From assembly GCA_017545665.1 (NCBI GenBank), contig JAFWKQ010000074.1, forward strand, positions 39,505-103,504: a stretch of DNA of 64,000 nt, read 5' to 3'. Origin of the DNA: Atopobiaceae bacterium. GTDB taxonomy: Bacteria > Actinomycetota > Coriobacteriia > Coriobacteriales > Atopobiaceae. This document shows positions 61,949-64,000 of the stretch, in pieces. The position numbers were made by a program, and so were the translations under genes. The stretch's first letter is position 1; each line of letters starts with the position of its first letter. Below the pieces are notes generated by a model. That model was not told the DNA's origin and did not search any database. It was given only the letters and a program-made list of their open reading frames with translations.

Positions 61949-62198
61949 AAGACATATATTGACCGGTTTGACTACATCGTCGGTCAGGGAACGACCTGGT
62001 GGGGTAGACCGAGGATAGGGAGGTGACAGTGTGGGAGGCACTGTGGCGCGCCCGAATTGCTATAAGCATGGGCTCGAGTGCGAGTACGTGGCGCTGGTAT
62101 AGGAAAACGTGATTGCATACACTATACGGGATTTGTTCTTGGGTGACCGCTTGGCGGCGACTGGGCATGCTCGGAGCTGTTCGCTAATGTGGGTTACG
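61949..62198. other. Non-coding stretch between integrase relic and hipA
   Basis: No supported gene. It may contain decayed sequence of the older element. Confidence 0.35.
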
Positions 62199-63491
62199 CT
62201 AGGCGACGGTTTCGCGCTTATCCTCGTCAAACGCATAGTTCGCGCGCAGCCTCATGCCGCGTTGCATAATGTCCGCAATCCTCTCGACCTCGGGGAATCC
62301 CCACGCCACAATGTTGTTTACCGCTTCGCCAAACTTGCTGAGCGCCTCGTCAGCCAGTGAGGAAAACTCCTGCAACGCAATGTCGGTGGGAAGACCCGCC
62401 TCGGCGACCGACCTTTCCACGTCCCCGCACCTTACTCCAAAGATAGAGCGATTTGGCGTAAGCGAGATGCCCATGGTGTCCTTTAGCCTGCCGTAGATCG
62501 TGGTATCGAGCACGTCGTAAAGAGGGGCCACCTCCCTGTCGGCCCAATCCGCGCCATAGAGCAGGGAAATGTTCTTCAAGTGGTTGTCGCAGTTTCCCAC
62601 GAGATAGCTAAAAGCCGTGTAGTAAAGCACCATCATAGCGTTCCCGAAGTGATTCTTGCAGGATCGTGATGCGGTTGACACGGCAAAACGCAGGTAGTTG
62701 GCACCTGTGGGCTCGTACTTTAGCTTCGTTCCGCCGGCTTGGCAAAGGTCCTCTTGGTGAAGACGCATGGGGAGTGCGTGCCCATCCGTTAGCAACGGGT
62801 CTTCGGGAATCGGTCGGTCGAATCGTCGTACGGCAAGCAGAGGTCCGGCGTCTGTCCCTACGAGCGCGAATTCCTCAACAGGCAGGTCGCAAAGTCGTGC
62901 GAGTTCCAGGCAGAGCGCCTCGTTAAGAATCTCGTATGGGAAGAGCTCGTTATTGCCAGCCTTCACGATATGGGTGGACGGTGCGGTCCCTCTTGGAAGC
63001 AGCCACTCACCCGTCATGTTGTCAAGATAGAGCCCCACTTTGGCCATTGCTCCCGCAAGTGAGAGGCGTGTCTTTCCCACGACGTCCATCGCCACTGGTC
63101 TGGGTGTGCGTGCGAGCATTTCGAGTGTGTTGGACTCGAGGGGAGAATACGCCCTACCGTTACCAGGCACGGTTTCGGTGACGGAGAATACCAAGACACC
63201 AGATGACTCATCGTTCAGTCGCTCCAGAAGTGGGGAGTACTCGCTTCTACCCGCACGAAGTGCGTCCAGAAAGTCGATGCGGGTTTGTCCCTCGGGCACG
63301 AGCGCCGAGAAGAAGATCTCAGTGTCGCGCTCCGAGAAAGGTTCGACATCCACAGGCAAGCGAACCGATATTGCGGGACCGTGATAGCTGCGGTCGTAAC
63401 GGAAGGTCGCATGGTCCTCGGTGGCCTCAATAAGACCCACGTGCTCATATGCGCCGTAGGTGTCGCGCCAGACGTGGATGCGCTCGTTCAT
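62199..63491 (-). CDS. hipA: HipA-type serine/threonine kinase toxin
   Basis: A 430-aa protein. It has the HipA N-terminal domain (VGLIEATEDHATFRYDRSYH), RLSLAGAMAKVGL, STHIVKAGNN, a RRFDRPI loop, MRLHQEDLCQAGG and the catalytic YLVGNCDNHLKNISLL followed by the metal-binding APLYDV. Known HipA phosphorylates glutamyl-tRNA synthetase and induces dormancy. Its ATG overlaps the hipB stop by 4 bases. Length is normal and all key residues are present. Confidence 0.93.
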   Translation of the reverse strand: MNERIHVWRDTYGAYEHVGLIEATEDHATFRYDRSYHGPAISVRLPVDVEPFSERDTEIFFSALVPEGQTRIDFLDALRAGRSEYSPLLERLNDESSGVLVFSVTETVPGNGRAYSPLESNTLEMLARTPRPVAMDVVGKTRLSLAGAMAKVGLYLDNMTGEWLLPRGTAPSTHIVKAGNNELFPYEILNEALCLELARLCDLPVEEFALVGTDAGPLLAVRRFDRPIPEDPLLTDGHALPMRLHQEDLCQAGGTKLKYEPTGANYLRFAVSTASRSCKNHFGNAMMVLYYTAFSYLVGNCDNHLKNISLLYGADWADREVAPLYDVLDTTIYGRLKDTMGISLTPNRSIFGVRCGDVERSVAEAGLPTDIALQEFSSLADEALSKFGEAVNNIVAWGFPEVERIADIMQRGMRLRANYAFDEDKRETVA

Positions 63492-63772
63492 AGCTTGTCT
63501 CCAATGCTGAGGACGATGTCGACCCCAAGGCGGCTGGCGTAGAGTGCCACCCTGTCGAAGGCGACCTTCCGCGCCCCGCGCTCAATCTCGCTGATCATAC
63601 GCTGGTTGAAGCCGCACACCTGCGCAGCTAGGTCCTGCGACCATCCGAGTTCTTGGCGTCGAGTGCGTAGGACGTGACCCACCTCTGACAGATTTGAGCA
63701 TGTCGTGCGTGCGGGCTGGTCGAAGCGTGGGTCGTGGTCGGGTCGCGTGAGGAGCTTGATGCGCGTGGGCAT
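63488..63772 (-). CDS. hipB: HipB-type antitoxin
   Basis: A 94-aa protein; ATG 63772 follows AAAGGA. The XRE helix-turn-helix covers LRTRRQELGWSQDLAAQVCG and FNQRMISEIERGARKVAFDR. The N-terminal 25 residues are unusual. It should bind HipA and repress the operon at the sites upstream. Confidence 0.9.
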   Translation of the reverse strand: MPTRIKLLTRPDHDPRFDQPARTTCSNLSEVGHVLRTRRQELGWSQDLAAQVCGFNQRMISEIERGARKVAFDRVALYASRLGVDIVLSIGDKL

Positions 63773-63785
63773 GGCATTCCTTTCA

Positions 63786-63875
63786 TACGTTTACGTAGTA
63801 AATATAGTACATGAAGCCATTCAATACGTAAACGTACTACGAAAACACTTGCGTGCATATCAGTACGTTTACGTG
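63786..63875. promoter_or_regulatory. hipB: hipBA operator array
   Basis: Three near-identical palindromes: TACGTTTACGTA at 63786-63797, TACGTAAACGTA at 63825-63836 and TACGTTTACGTG at 63864-63875. Start-to-start spacing is 39 bases each time, close to four helical turns. The A/T-rich sequence between them includes likely promoter elements. Confidence 0.7.
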
Positions 63876-64000
63876 CTATATAAGGTTGTGCCTATTGTGT
63901 CGGACTGACTCTGGGGACATGCGAGACACTAACGTACCTGCCGTCGAGACATGGCTTGTACCCGAACTTGTGCCCGTCCGCGGATCCAAGTCCGGGTACA
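63876..64000. other. Right end of the window
   Basis: No gene can be supported in the last ~125 bases. GTACCCG and CGGGTAC words hint at another palindromic repeat. Confidence 0.3.

Noticed and set aside
1..64000. CRISPR array or cas genes
   Set aside because: No run of regularly spaced direct repeats and no cas-like protein was seen.

Overview
The window looks like chromosomal DNA of a high-GC actinomycete, most likely a member of the Coriobacteriia. The basis is the conserved block clpC - disA - ispD - ispF ... cysS - rlmB - NYN RNase, the codon bias, and the GC-rich palindromic repeats between genes; the taxonomic call is inference. Core genes occupy about 2.1-7.3 kb and 49.1-52.8 kb. In related genomes ispF and cysS are normally close together. 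Here about 41.8 kb of accessory DNA separates them, and two more accessory segments follow the tRNA-Thr at 52.86 kb.

Accessory layout. (1) 7.5-18.7 kb: a protein with a KilAC-like module and a methyltransferase-like fold, a DUF1848 protein, a metallophosphoesterase, a 1178-residue fusion of two CbbX/SpoVK-type AAA+ domains with an FtsH-type (M41) peptidase, a divergent WYL regulator and an SF1 helicase. (2) 18.7-27.6 kb: two directly repeated copies of a ~600-nt structured RNA enclose a Phd/RelE toxin-antitoxin pair, a decayed type I restriction locus whose hsdS has an inverted silent cassette and a nearby tyrosine recombinase, a YhcG/DUF1016 nuclease, and a DUF3800-like gene with a convergent small structured RNA. 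(3) 27.7-48.9 kb: an apparent accessory transcription module. It consists of a full-length divergent RNA polymerase beta' paralogue (1576 residues, trigger-loop His replaced by Asn), a sigma-70-like gene 4 bases downstream and a 647-residue unknown. Around them lie an SSB-like gene, two DUF2786 paralogues, a PPP-type phosphatase, a Sel1-repeat protein, an orphan ClpP, a soluble VirD4-like ATPase and a Upf1-type helicase fused to a DUF2726-like nuclease domain. Five sites in this segment share a palindrome ending in TTGCGT, exactly 18 nt, then a GTATSTA-like box. This is a candidate regulon for the beta'/sigma module.

(4) 52.9-60.04 kb: a 7.1-kb integrative element in tRNA-Thr(UGU), bounded by 45-bp direct repeats. 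It carries an integrase, an XRE-type repressor, an excisionase-like gene, a ribbon-helix-helix gene, a replication-type winged-helix gene and a RecA-fold ATPase. (5) 60.1-63.9 kb: a second copy of the small-RNA/DUF3800-like cassette, an integrase relic and a hipBA toxin-antitoxin operon with repeated operators.

The strongest candidates for something undescribed are the beta'/sigma module with its shared promoter, the twin ~600-nt RNAs with compensatory changes in their closing helix, and the repeated small-RNA/DUF3800-like cassette. All functional statements are read from sequence motifs; no database search was run.
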